A stretch of DNA of 7,734 nucleotides from Rhizobiaceae bacterium (GTDB lineage Bacteria > Pseudomonadota > Alphaproteobacteria > Rhizobiales > Rhizobiaceae), in contig JAJFMR010000128.1 in NCBI GenBank assembly GCA_020696915.1, forward strand, positions 1-7,734. The letters are read 5' to 3'. The position numbers and the translations under genes are program-made. This document shows positions 1 to 6,622 of the stretch, piece after piece; positions within the stretch are counted from its first letter, which is position 1; each line of letters begins with the position of its first letter. Below the pieces are notes generated by a model. The model worked only from the letters and a program-made list of their open reading frames with translations, did no database searches and was not told where the DNA came from.

Positions 1-184
1 AATCGGCATAGGTGGTGACGGTCGCCGTCGGGTTGACCTGCTGGAAGTGGATCCGGAGGTAGAGCGTCAAGTCGGCATTGGTGGCCCGGTTGCGGACGTC
101 GGGGTTGAGGTCGGCGTCGAACGTGCCCATGCGGTTCTGACGGCCGTGGATGAGACTGCCGAATTCGAAGGTAATGTCGCCCAT
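1..184 (-). CDS. Hypothetical protein, N-terminal part (runs off left edge)
   Basis: An open frame reads leftward from an ATG at 184-182 for 61 complete codons and leaves the window without a stop. The start is preceded by a good Shine-Dalgarno (GGGAGGAG just upstream on the minus strand), and codon third positions are GC-rich as in the neighbours, so I believe the gene is real. The visible protein begins MGDITFEFGSLIHGRQNRMG. It continues with a polar, Asp/Asn/Arg-rich stretch and then an alternating hydrophobic segment (LTLYLRIHF), which looks like a beta strand. There is no signal peptide, membrane helix or Cys. I do not recognise a family. It lies 121 nt downstream of the cupin gene with its own leader region, so it may be separately transcribed. 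The C-terminal part lies outside the window, so no function is proposed. Confidence 0.6.
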   Translation of the reverse strand, partial: MGDITFEFGSLIHGRQNRMGTFDADLNPDVRNRATNADLTLYLRIHFQQVNPTATVTTYAD

Positions 185-248
185 GGTCTCCTCCCTCGGA
201 CGCAAGTCTATCACAATATGCGAGGGGACCCGCCCTAAAGTTTTGGCG

Positions 249-280
249 CAGTGTCTCTTCAGTGCCTCTCAGTTTCACAT
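249..280. repeat. Short tandem direct repeats in the leader of the left-edge gene
   Basis: On the plus strand, two adjacent 11-mers, CAGTGTCTCTT (249-259) and CAGTGCCTCTC (260-270), match at 9 of 11 positions. A decayed third copy (CAGTTTCACAT) starts at 270. They lie about 65-95 nt upstream of the ATG at 184 and between it and the cupin stop. A spacing of about 11 bp is one helical turn, which would suit cooperative binding of a regulator. It could equally be chance in a short spacer. Confidence 0.3.
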
Positions 281-305
281 CTGCCAGCGCTGCACAGTGC
301 CGCCA

Positions 306-644
306 TCAACCCTCGGAGATCGCGAACCCGAGCACGGCATGAACATGCAGCGTTTCTGATCCGATGTTTCGGAAGCCGTGTTTTCGGTGCGCGGGAACAA
401 TGAGCGATTGTCCGCCAATCACGACGCCGCGCTTTTCATCGATCCACATCTCGGCTTCGCCTTTGAGGATCGCAAGCACTTCCTCAACGGGATGCTCATG
501 CGTCGGAACGCCAGCGGCGGGCGCTATCCATTGCTCGAAAATGCAAAGGTGAGTGGCACCGTTGAGAGCAGAAACATGCATCCTGGTGCTCACCCCAGGG
601 CGCCACTCTTCCAGCGCCTGATCCGAATGCACGATTATCCACAT
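306..644 (-). CDS. Small single-domain cupin protein
   Basis: This 112-aa protein is essentially one cupin beta-barrel. Cupin motif 1 is visible at residues 45-62: G45, H49, H51, E55 and G62, close to the G-x5-HxH-x3,4-E-x6-G consensus. Motif 2 is at 78-93: G78, P84, H89 and N93. The four usual metal ligands (H49, H51, E55, H89) are all present, so a bound divalent metal is likely. There is no signal peptide, so it should be cytosolic. The ATG at 644 has an AGGAAGG ribosome site 10 nt upstream. It starts 31 nt after the stop of the molybdopterin oxidoreductase and is probably co-transcribed with it. Small cupins of this size include isomerases, dioxygenases and ligand-binding or regulatory proteins, and the sequence does not decide among these. 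The cupin fold call is strong. The substrate is unknown. Confidence 0.88.
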   Translation of the reverse strand: MWIIVHSDQALEEWRPGVSTRMHVSALNGATHLCIFEQWIAPAAGVPTHEHPVEEVLAILKGEAEMWIDEKRGVVIGGQSLIVPAHRKHGFRNIGSETLHVHAVLGFAISEG

Positions 645-675
645 CGGCGCTCGTCCTTCCTGGTGGTTTCGGCGT

Positions 676-2796
676 TCAGGCTGGGCGCAGCCAGACCTTG
701 TTGTCGTGAACTGCGGCTCCGCCGTAGGGCGCAGGAGCGTCGGCTCCGGTCAGCACGTTGATGCCTTCGCCGCGCTCATGGGCGGAGTTCGGCCAGATGC
801 CTTCGGCAATGACGACGCCTCTCTTCAGTCCGGCAAACAGCCTGGCATGCAGCACGACCTCGCCGCGCCGGTTGCCGATCTCGACGCGGTCGCCGTCGCG
901 GACACCCAGTTGCAAGGCGTCTTCCGGATGCACCAGAAGCTCCGGCCTGCCTTCCCGCCGCCTCGAGCTCGGCGTTTCGGTGAAGGAGGAGTTGAGGAAG
1001 GACCGCGCCGGCGAGGTCGCCAGTCGGAAGGGATGCTCTGCGTCCGCCGCCTCGATCAGCTCGACGTGATCGGGATACGTGGGGAGCCGCCCGACCGGCC
1101 CGAGGGGTCCCATGTTCCGGGGCGGGCGATTGGGAGCTGCCTGCCCGGTCCAGTCCGGGCGGAAGCGGTACTTGCCGTCGGCGTGACCGAACCCATCGAG
1201 GAAATGCGCTTCCTCGAAGGGCGGCTGCAGGTCGGCCCAGCGCTGCTCTTCGAACGCGGCAAAGTCGCCGAGCCCCTTCCTGCCCAGCATGATGTCGATG
1301 TGCTCGCGCTCGGTCATGCCGAAGCCGGGCCGGTCAGCCACGCCCAGCCGTTTACCGAGTTCCTCGATCACGAAGTGGTTGGTGCGCGGCCCCGGCGGAG
1401 GATCGATCAGCTTCGGCCCAAGCGTCACGTGCTGGTTGCCGCCGCCCTTGTAGATGTCGTCGTGCTCGAGAAACATGGTCGCCGGAAGGACCACGTCGGC
1501 CAGAACTGCCGTGTCCGTCATGAACTGTTCGTGCACGCAGGTGAAGAGGTCGTCGCGCAGCAACCCCTGCCTCACCAGCCGCTGCTCTGGCGCGACATTG
1601 GCCGGGTTGGTGTTCTGAACCAGCATCGCCGTCACGGGAGGACCGCCGAACAGGGCGTCTTGATGCGACATCAGAACCGGCCCGATGCGCGAATGATCGA
1701 GGTAGCGGATTTCCGGATCCCGCAGGCGCGTGCCTTCGAGCAGCCGCGTGTCCAGCGTCAGCACGCCGGAGTTGGAATGGAATGCGCCGCCGCCCTCATG
1801 CTGCCAGGCACCGGTGACCGCCGGGATGGACAGTGCCGCATGCATGTTTACGGAGCCGTTGCGCTGGCGGGAGAACCCGTAGCCGAGCCGGAAAAAGGTG
1901 CGCTTCGTCGTGCCGACCAGTCGCGCAAAGGCTTCGATGTCCGCCACCACAAGCCCGGTGATTTCAGCCGCCCATTGCGGCGTTCGGGACTCCAGATGCG
2001 CTTCCAGCCCCTGCGGGTCGTCCGTGTATCTTGCAAGGTATTGGCGATCGGCCAATCCTTCGCGGAAGAGCACGTGCATGACGGCGCAGGCGAGCGCGCC
2101 GTCGGTGCCGGGCCGCAGGATCAACGCCATGTCCGCCTGTTTCATCGTCGCGTTGTCGTAGATGTCGACGACGACGATCTTGGCGCCCCGCTCCTTCCTG
2201 GCCCGCACCGCATGGGTCATGACGTTGATCTGGGTGACTACCCCGTTGGTGCCCCAGATCACCACGCAGTCGGACTTCGCCATTTCGCGCGGGTCGACGC
2301 CGCGCAGCGCGCCGGCCCCCATCATCCATCCGGTCCAGGCGAGGTTGGTGCAGATCGACCCGAAGAAGCCGGAATATTTCTTCGCATGCCGCAGCCGCTC
2401 GATTCCGTCGCGCTGCACCAAACCCATCGTGCCGGCGTAGAAATAGGGCCACACGGTCTCGGAGCCATGCCTCGCTTCGGCGGCTTCGAAGCGCTCCGCG
2501 ACGAGGTCGAGCGCCGCCTCCCAGCTGGCCTCCAGCCATTGGTCTTCACCCTTGCCACCTTTTCGTACCAGCGGTTTCAGCAGCCGGTCCGGGTGATGGA
2601 CCCGCTCGGAATAGCGCGCCACCTTGGCGCAGATGACGCCGGCCGTGTAGCTGTTGTCTCTGGCGCCGTGAATGCGGCCGATCGTCCCCGGGCCCGGCAA
2701 TTCGACATCGAGGGCGCACGTCGACGGGCAATCGTGCGGACAGGCAGAATGACCGATGCGGACCTTGGCCGGGGCAAGCGGGAGGTGCTGGTTCAT
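676..2796 (-). CDS. Molybdopterin-dependent oxidoreductase with N-terminal 4Fe-4S site (BisC/FdhA superfamily)
   Basis: This 706-aa protein belongs to the DMSO-reductase superfamily (COG0243 type). The N-terminus carries a 4Fe-4S motif: C19, C23, C27 and C56, followed by K58, the lysine that often lies between the cluster and the pterin. The central part (about 60-570) is the molybdopterin domain. C149, in the segment GSICTNLAWTG, sits about where the Mo-ligating Cys/Sec/Ser occurs in relatives, and I infer it is the ligand. The C-terminal ~115 residues form the dinucleotide-binding domain, with NSSF, H-P-D-A and DGDRVEI-type motifs. No Tat signal is seen, so the enzyme is probably cytoplasmic. 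The frame stays open upstream to 2916, but that extension would overlap the ABC-F gene. The ATG at 2796 gives the usual short lead into the Fe-S motif, although no clear Shine-Dalgarno precedes it. No dedicated electron-transfer subunit is adjacent. The substrate is unknown; formate dehydrogenase-like or S/N-oxide reductase activities are possible. Confidence 0.9.
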   Translation of the reverse strand: MNQHLPLAPAKVRIGHSACPHDCPSTCALDVELPGPGTIGRIHGARDNSYTAGVICAKVARYSERVHHPDRLLKPLVRKGGKGEDQWLEASWEAALDLVAERFEAAEARHGSETVWPYFYAGTMGLVQRDGIERLRHAKKYSGFFGSICTNLAWTGWMMGAGALRGVDPREMAKSDCVVIWGTNGVVTQINVMTHAVRARKERGAKIVVVDIYDNATMKQADMALILRPGTDGALACAVMHVLFREGLADRQYLARYTDDPQGLEAHLESRTPQWAAEITGLVVADIEAFARLVGTTKRTFFRLGYGFSRQRNGSVNMHAALSIPAVTGAWQHEGGGAFHSNSGVLTLDTRLLEGTRLRDPEIRYLDHSRIGPVLMSHQDALFGGPPVTAMLVQNTNPANVAPEQRLVRQGLLRDDLFTCVHEQFMTDTAVLADVVLPATMFLEHDDIYKGGGNQHVTLGPKLIDPPPGPRTNHFVIEELGKRLGVADRPGFGMTEREHIDIMLGRKGLGDFAAFEEQRWADLQPPFEEAHFLDGFGHADGKYRFRPDWTGQAAPNRPPRNMGPLGPVGRLPTYPDHVELIEAADAEHPFRLATSPARSFLNSSFTETPSSRRREGRPELLVHPEDALQLGVRDGDRVEIGNRRGEVVLHARLFAGLKRGVVIAEGIWPNSAHERGEGINVLTGADAPAPYGGAAVHDNKVWLRPA

Positions 2797-2870
2797 GGCG
2801 ACAGTCTTAGACCGTCGGAGAAAGCACAACAAGAATGCAGCGGTGGGCTGACGGCCCGGAGAGGCGACCG

Positions 2871-4748
2871 CTACTCGCTGGTCGCCTGCTCGTATTCGGC
2901 CGACATTTCCAGCCATTTCTCCTCGTGTCCGGCGAGCGTCGCGCCGAGCTGCGAACGTTCCCTGGCCAACCGTGTCGCCGTCGAGGGATCCTTCTCGTAA
3001 AGCGCGGGATCGGCCAGTTCGTCCTCGATCAGGTCAATGCGCTTGCGCAGCCGGTCGATGAGCGCTTCGGTGGCGCGGATTTCCCTGGCCAGTGGTTCGT
3101 ACTGCTGACGGCGCGACGCGGCTTCGCGGCGGCGGTCGGCCTTCGAGGCCTTTTCATTCTCGCGGCGCTCGCGGCGGTCCCCTGCCGTGCCGGTCACCTC
3201 CTGGCGATAGTCCGAAAGATCCCCCTCATAGGGATTCACCTCCCCGTCCCGGACCAGCCACAGCCGATCGGCGGTCGCCTCTATCAGATGACGGTCGTGA
3301 GAGATCAGGATGACGGCGCCGGGAAATTCGTTGAGCGCGTGCATCAGCGCTTCCCTGGAATCTATGTCGAGGTGGTTGGTGGGCTCGTCCAGGATGAAGA
3401 GGTTCGGGCCTTCGAAGGTCGAGAGACCCATCAGGAGCCGCGCCTTTTCGCCGCCGGAGAGGTCCTTCGCCGCGGTCGCCATCTTTTCGGTGGTCAGGCC
3501 GAACTGGGCGACGCGGGAACGAACTTTTGCTTCCGGCGCGTCCGGCATCAGTCGGCGCACATGCTCGTAGGCATTCTCCTCGGGCCTGAGATCGTCGAGC
3601 TGGTGCTGGGCGAACATCGACACTTTCAGCCCGGGCGCGACCGTCATGCTTCCGGTCTCGGGCTTCAGCCGTCCGGCAAGCAGCTTTGCGAAGGTGGATT
3701 TGCCGTTGCCGTTGGCGCCGAGCAGCGCGATGCGGTCGTCGGCGTCGATCCTGAGCGTCATTCGTTTCAGGACCGGCGCGCCCGCCTTGTAGCCGACGCT
3801 GGCAGCGGAAATCGCAATGATTGGCGAGGCAACGGCCTTGACCGGCTCCGGGAAGCGGAACGCCCGCACCGTATCGTCGACGACAGCGGCGATCGGCTTC
3901 ATCTTCTCCAGCGCCTTCAGCCGCGATTGCGCCTGCCGAGCCTTCGAGGCCTTGTAGCGGAAGCGATCGACGAAGGCCTGCATGTGCTTGCGGGCGGCCT
4001 CCTGCCTTACCCGGCCCTTCTCCTGCAGCTCCCGCTGCTCGGTCAGCTGCCGCTCGAACTGGTCATAGCCGCCGCGCCACCAGGTCAGCTTCATGCGGTC
4101 GAGATGCACGATGGAGGTCACCGCCCGGTTGAGCAGATCCCGGTCATGGCTGATCAGGAGAACCGTGTGCGGATACTTCGCGACGTAATTCTCGAGCCAC
4201 AGCGTGCCCTCGAGGTCGAGATAATTGGTCGGCTCGTCGAGCAGCAGGAGGTCCGGTTCGGAAAACAGCACGGCGGCGAGCGCCACCCGCATGCGCCAAC
4301 CGCCCGAAAAGGACGAGGCGGGCCGCTGCTGCGCGGCTTCGTCGAAGCCGAGGCCCGCCAGGATCGTCGCGGCCCTTGCTTCCGCTGAATGCGCGTCGAT
4401 GTCGGCGAGCCGCATGTGGATCTCGGCGATCCTGACCGGGTCCGTCGCGGTCTTCTCCTCCTCGATGAGCGCCGCGCGCTCGACATCGGCCTTGAGCACT
4501 ATGTCGATCAGCGGCTCTTCGGTGCCCGGCGCCTCCTGCGCAACCTGGCCGATGCGCGTGTTCCTCGGCACGCCGATCGAACCGGTTTCGGCAGAGAGGT
4601 CGCCGGTGATGGCGCGGAACAAGGTCGTCTTGCCGGTGCCGTTGCGGCCGACCACGCCGGCCTTGGTGCCGGCTGGCAAGGTCAGCGAAGCGTGCTCGAT
4701 GAGCAGGCGCCCGGCGATGCGCAGCGAGAGATCGTTGATGGTCAGCAT
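2871..4748 (-). CDS. ABC-F family ATPase, YheS-like
   Basis: This 625-aa protein has two ABC ATPase domains and no membrane segment, the ABC-F layout of ribosome-associated translation factors. Domain 1 has Walker A at 34-42 (GRNGTGKTT), signature FSGGW at 147-151, Walker B at 167-175 and the switch histidine H201. The linker (about 215-300) is rich in Arg, Lys and Gln and includes a DRFRYKASKARQAQSR stretch, as in the inter-domain arm that reaches toward the ribosomal P site. Domain 2 has Walker A at 344-352 (GANGNGKST), LSGGE at 430-434, Walker B at 450-458 and H484. Residues about 530-625 form a charged coiled coil. From memory, length, the FSGGWRMR signature and the linker match E. coli YheS better than Uup or EttA. 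Both catalytic Glu residues (E172, E455) are present. The ATG at 4748 lacks a clear Shine-Dalgarno. Its role in translation is inferred from the family; an antibiotic-resistance role is less likely. Confidence 0.95.
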   Translation of the reverse strand: MLTINDLSLRIAGRLLIEHASLTLPAGTKAGVVGRNGTGKTTLFRAITGDLSAETGSIGVPRNTRIGQVAQEAPGTEEPLIDIVLKADVERAALIEEEKTATDPVRIAEIHMRLADIDAHSAEARAATILAGLGFDEAAQQRPASSFSGGWRMRVALAAVLFSEPDLLLLDEPTNYLDLEGTLWLENYVAKYPHTVLLISHDRDLLNRAVTSIVHLDRMKLTWWRGGYDQFERQLTEQRELQEKGRVRQEAARKHMQAFVDRFRYKASKARQAQSRLKALEKMKPIAAVVDDTVRAFRFPEPVKAVASPIIAISAASVGYKAGAPVLKRMTLRIDADDRIALLGANGNGKSTFAKLLAGRLKPETGSMTVAPGLKVSMFAQHQLDDLRPEENAYEHVRRLMPDAPEAKVRSRVAQFGLTTEKMATAAKDLSGGEKARLLMGLSTFEGPNLFILDEPTNHLDIDSREALMHALNEFPGAVILISHDRHLIEATADRLWLVRDGEVNPYEGDLSDYRQEVTGTAGDRRERRENEKASKADRRREAASRRQQYEPLAREIRATEALIDRLRKRIDLIEDELADPALYEKDPSTATRLARERSQLGATLAGHEEKWLEMSAEYEQATSE

Positions 4749-4769
4749 GCGGGGGGCTTTTGCACAGGT

Positions 4770-4793
4770 CCCGGGCTTGCCGCAAGGCCCCGG
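4770..4793 (-). terminator. Bulged hairpin between the DinB and ABC-F genes
   Basis: The 76-nt gap downstream of the DinB stop contains an imperfect inverted repeat: CCGGGCTTG on the plus strand, a 3-nt loop, then CAAGGCCCCGG, with one or two bulges. On the minus strand it is not followed by a U run, so it is a poor intrinsic terminator. It may be an attenuating or mRNA-stabilising structure, or chance in GC-rich sequence. Confidence 0.22.
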
Positions 4794-4824
4794 CCGCCGG
4801 CGAGCAGTCGAGGGCCCGTTCGCC

Positions 4825-5337
4825 TCAAGCGAAGCCGCGGCCTTCCTCGGTGCGCTGGAAATAGATCAGGTCGAGACTGAGCGAGGGCCGGCCAAGCGAG
4901 GTCAGGATCGTATGCGCCTGGCCGCGATGATGCGTCTGGTGGTTGAAGAAATGGGCAAGCGAGGGGATCAGGCGCTGCGAGATGGTGCGCATGTCGGTCA
5001 CCGTCATGTAGGTGAACCGCCCCGTCAATGCCTTGTCGCCGAGGCCGCCGATCCATCTGACGATCCGCCGGTCTTCAGCCTCCCTTGCGGCTCGCAGCGA
5101 CGGCAGGTCATGAAACAGGATCTCGTCAAGGGAGGCGGGCGCGTCGCCGTCTCCCGTGAACCGCTTCATCCAGATGCGATCGGCCGCCAGGACGTGGTTC
5201 AGCGTGCCCATCATCGACTTGAAGAAAGCTCCGGCGTCGCACAGGAACTCGTCCTCGCGGAGCTCTGCCGCCGCGTCGTAGACACGCTGGTTCGCCCATG
5301 AATTATAGGCCGCAAACATCTGGAAATGCTGCTTCAC
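4825..5337 (-). CDS. DinB superfamily protein (putative metal-dependent S-transferase-like)
   Basis: This 170-aa protein has the length and layout of a DinB four-helix bundle. The family's three metal-binding histidines can be assigned as H48 (in TLNHVLAADRIW), H133 and H137 (in FFNHQTHHRGQ). The N-terminal FAAYNSWANQRVYDA helix is also typical. The start is taken as GTG at 5337 because GAAGGAA lies 5 nt upstream and the protein then begins directly with the first helix. A longer frame to an ATG at 5412 would overlap the divergent GST gene and adds unstructured sequence. ATG at 5319 is another option but would cut the first helix. Known DinB relatives include damage-inducible proteins of unknown activity and thiol-dependent transferases or isomerases (mycothiol- or bacillithiol-dependent in Gram-positives). 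The substrate here is unknown. It is divergent from a GST and upstream of the ABC-F gene. Confidence 0.88.
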   Translation of the reverse strand: MKQHFQMFAAYNSWANQRVYDAAAELREDEFLCDAGAFFKSMMGTLNHVLAADRIWMKRFTGDGDAPASLDEILFHDLPSLRAAREAEDRRIVRWIGGLGDKALTGRFTYMTVTDMRTISQRLIPSLAHFFNHQTHHRGQAHTILTSLGRPSLSLDLIYFQRTEEGRGFA

Positions 5338-5404
5338 CGGGTTTCCTTCGATCGTCCTTGTGCCGAATATGCACTCCCTTAATCGCAAAGGTATGGAAGC
5401 GCCA
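5338..5404. promoter_or_regulatory. Divergent promoter region between DinB and GST genes
   Basis: The 67 nt between the two start codons must hold the 5' ends and probably the promoters of both genes. Ribosome sites are visible at each end: GAAGGAA (5343-5349, minus strand) for the GTG at 5337, and GGAAG (5395-5399, plus strand) for the ATG at 5405. A weak plus-strand pair, TTGTGC and TAATCG 16 nt apart, could be a promoter but matches the consensus poorly. No operator-like palindrome is clear. With so little room, the two promoters would overlap or face each other, so expression of the two genes may be linked. Confidence 0.35.
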
Positions 5405-6097
5405 ATGACCATTCTGCTCTATGATCTCGTCGGCCATGACGAAAGCCGACCGTTCAGCCCGCACTGCTGGAAGTCGGCGATGGCGCTGGCCCACAAGGCA
5501 CTCGACTTTCGCCGCGTGCCGACGCCGTTCACCAGTGTGCCGACCGTCGAGGGCGCTTTATCGAAGACCGTCCCGGTGATACGCGACGGCAACCAGGTGG
5601 TCGGCGATTCCTTCGAAATCGCGCTCTATCTGGAGCGGGCCTACCCGCAGCGTCCGTCGCTTTTTGCGGGCGAAGGCGGCAAGTCGTTGTCGCGCTTCGT
5701 CGAGCGCTGGTCGCAACTCACCATCCACCCCTATCTCGCCGCCGTTGCCCTTCTCGACATTCACGCACGGCTGGCGCCGGCCGACCAGGCCTATTTTCGC
5801 AGCAGCCGCGAGCGGCGCTACGGCAGGACGCTCGAAGCGGTGGTGGCGGAGCGCGAGACAGGGCTGGCTGCCTTCCGGTCCGGGCTGGAGCCGCTGCGCA
5901 GCATGCTCGGAATACAGCCTTTCATCGGCGGACAGTCGCCGCTGTTTGCGGACTATGTCGTGTTCGGAGCATTTCAATGGGTGCGCATCATGTCGCCGTT
6001 CTGCGTGCTTGCCGACGACGACCCGGTGGCAGCCTGGTTCGCACGCTGCCTCGACCTGCATGGCGGACTTGGCCGCAGCGTCGCCGCGGCGGCGTGA
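5405..6097 (+). CDS. Glutathione S-transferase family protein (LigE/FuA-like N-terminal domain)
   Basis: This 230-aa protein has a thioredoxin-fold GST N-domain (about 1-80) and an all-helical C-domain (about 90-220). The N-domain begins ILLYDLVG and then has S18-P-H-C21-W-K, where Ser or Cys would be the catalytic residue. It continues to TVPVI with the cis-proline P57, and D68-S69, the pair that contacts the glutathione glutamyl group. The stretch from SPHCWK to the DSFEIALYLE helix resembles the beta-etherase LigE and fungal FuA-type GSTs, as recalled from those sequences. The ATG at 5405 is chosen for its GGAAG site 5 nt upstream. An in-frame ATG at 5393 has AAAGG almost touching it, and the one at 5360 adds unlike sequence. 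The protein is cytosolic, with no signal peptide. It is the only plus-strand gene, divergent from DinB. True lignin-ether cleavage is not implied; a general detoxification role is more likely. Confidence 0.9.
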   Translation: MTILLYDLVGHDESRPFSPHCWKSAMALAHKALDFRRVPTPFTSVPTVEGALSKTVPVIRDGNQVVGDSFEIALYLERAYPQRPSLFAGEGGKSLSRFVERWSQLTIHPYLAAVALLDIHARLAPADQAYFRSSRERRYGRTLEAVVAERETGLAAFRSGLEPLRSMLGIQPFIGGQSPLFADYVVFGAFQWVRIMSPFCVLADDDPVAAWFARCLDLHGGLGRSVAAAA

Positions 6098-6260
6098 CCG
6101 CAAGAGCCTCTCGGCCGTTGGGCTGAACCATCCATCCATCCCCGCTCAAAAACCCGGGTGGGGCATCAGAAAATTGGCCTGAAGCCACCGCACCGGCCGG
6201 AGAGCAGCGTGGCGACCAATATCGTCTTTTGCAGCAAGAGTGTGTGTCGATGCGCCTCGA

Positions 6261-6596
6261 CTATTGCGCTGCGAGGGCCTGCACCGACAGCACATTTCCA
6301 TCGTTGTCGACGACGCAGCTGTGTTTCCTGCCGGCTTCGTCGAGTTCCACCTGATATGATCTGATATCGAGCTGGCGGGAAGCGACCGGCAGGACCCTAT
6401 CCGACGGCGTGCCGGTTTGGGTGGCGACGGCATTGGCGCACAGCAACTGCAAGTCGGCAGGGGCGGTCTCAAGCGTCGTCCGCGACATCTCCTGAGGTTG
6501 TTCCGGCGACGAGACGCAGCCGGCAGTCGCCAGCATGGCCAGGCATGCAGCCCTGAGGTGCCATCCGGCTCGGCGAAGTCCCTGCTGATAGCGCAT
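6261..6596 (-). CDS. Small putative lipoprotein of unknown function
   Basis: This 111-aa protein begins with a basic stretch (RYQQGLRRAGWHLR), then a short hydrophobic core and a lipobox-like sequence ending ATAGC27. The -3 residue is Thr rather than Leu, so lipidation is likely but not certain. The mature part has a Pro/Glu/Thr-rich linker (28-47) and then a small domain with two cysteines (C53 and C94) that could form a disulfide in the periplasm. The C-terminal segment reads like beta strands (SYQVELDEAG, SCVVDNDGNVLSVQAL). The ATG at 6596 has a GAGGAGG ribosome site 9 nt upstream. A longer frame to 6626 would overlap the preceding gene and lacks this support. It starts 26 nt after the L,D-transpeptidase stop and is probably in the same operon, which points to the envelope. 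I do not recognise a named family. Confidence 0.75.
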   Translation of the reverse strand: MRYQQGLRRAGWHLRAACLAMLATAGCVSSPEQPQEMSRTTLETAPADLQLLCANAVATQTGTPSDRVLPVASRQLDIRSYQVELDEAGRKHSCVVDNDGNVLSVQALAAQ

Positions 6597-6622
6597 TTCC
6601 GGCGTCCTCCTCGCTGCGGTCC

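Noticed and set aside
2797..2916. 40-codon N-terminal extension of the molybdopterin oxidoreductase
   Set aside because: It would overlap the end of the ABC-F gene, and its residues are not family-like. The ATG at 2796 leads directly into the 4Fe-4S motif as expected.
706..3000. Very long plus-strand open frame (764 codons) antisense to the molybdopterin oxidoreductase
   Set aside because: It mirrors the coding frame of a well-supported gene in GC-rich DNA, where stop codons are rare on the opposite strand. Its translation is Arg/Gly/His/Pro-rich with no recognisable domain.
2835..4388. Long plus-strand open frame (517 codons) antisense to the ABC-F gene
   Set aside because: This is a shadow of the same kind: low-complexity basic composition, no family motif, and both Walker sites and signatures lie in the minus-strand frame.
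6098..6260. Possible bidirectional terminator in the convergent gap (ACCCGGGT palindrome with a T run on the minus strand, CCCC...GGGG pairing, CATC triplet repeat)
   Set aside because: The palindrome has no loop, the outer stem is only four pairs, and no stable hairpin plus U run can be drawn, so I do not annotate a terminator.
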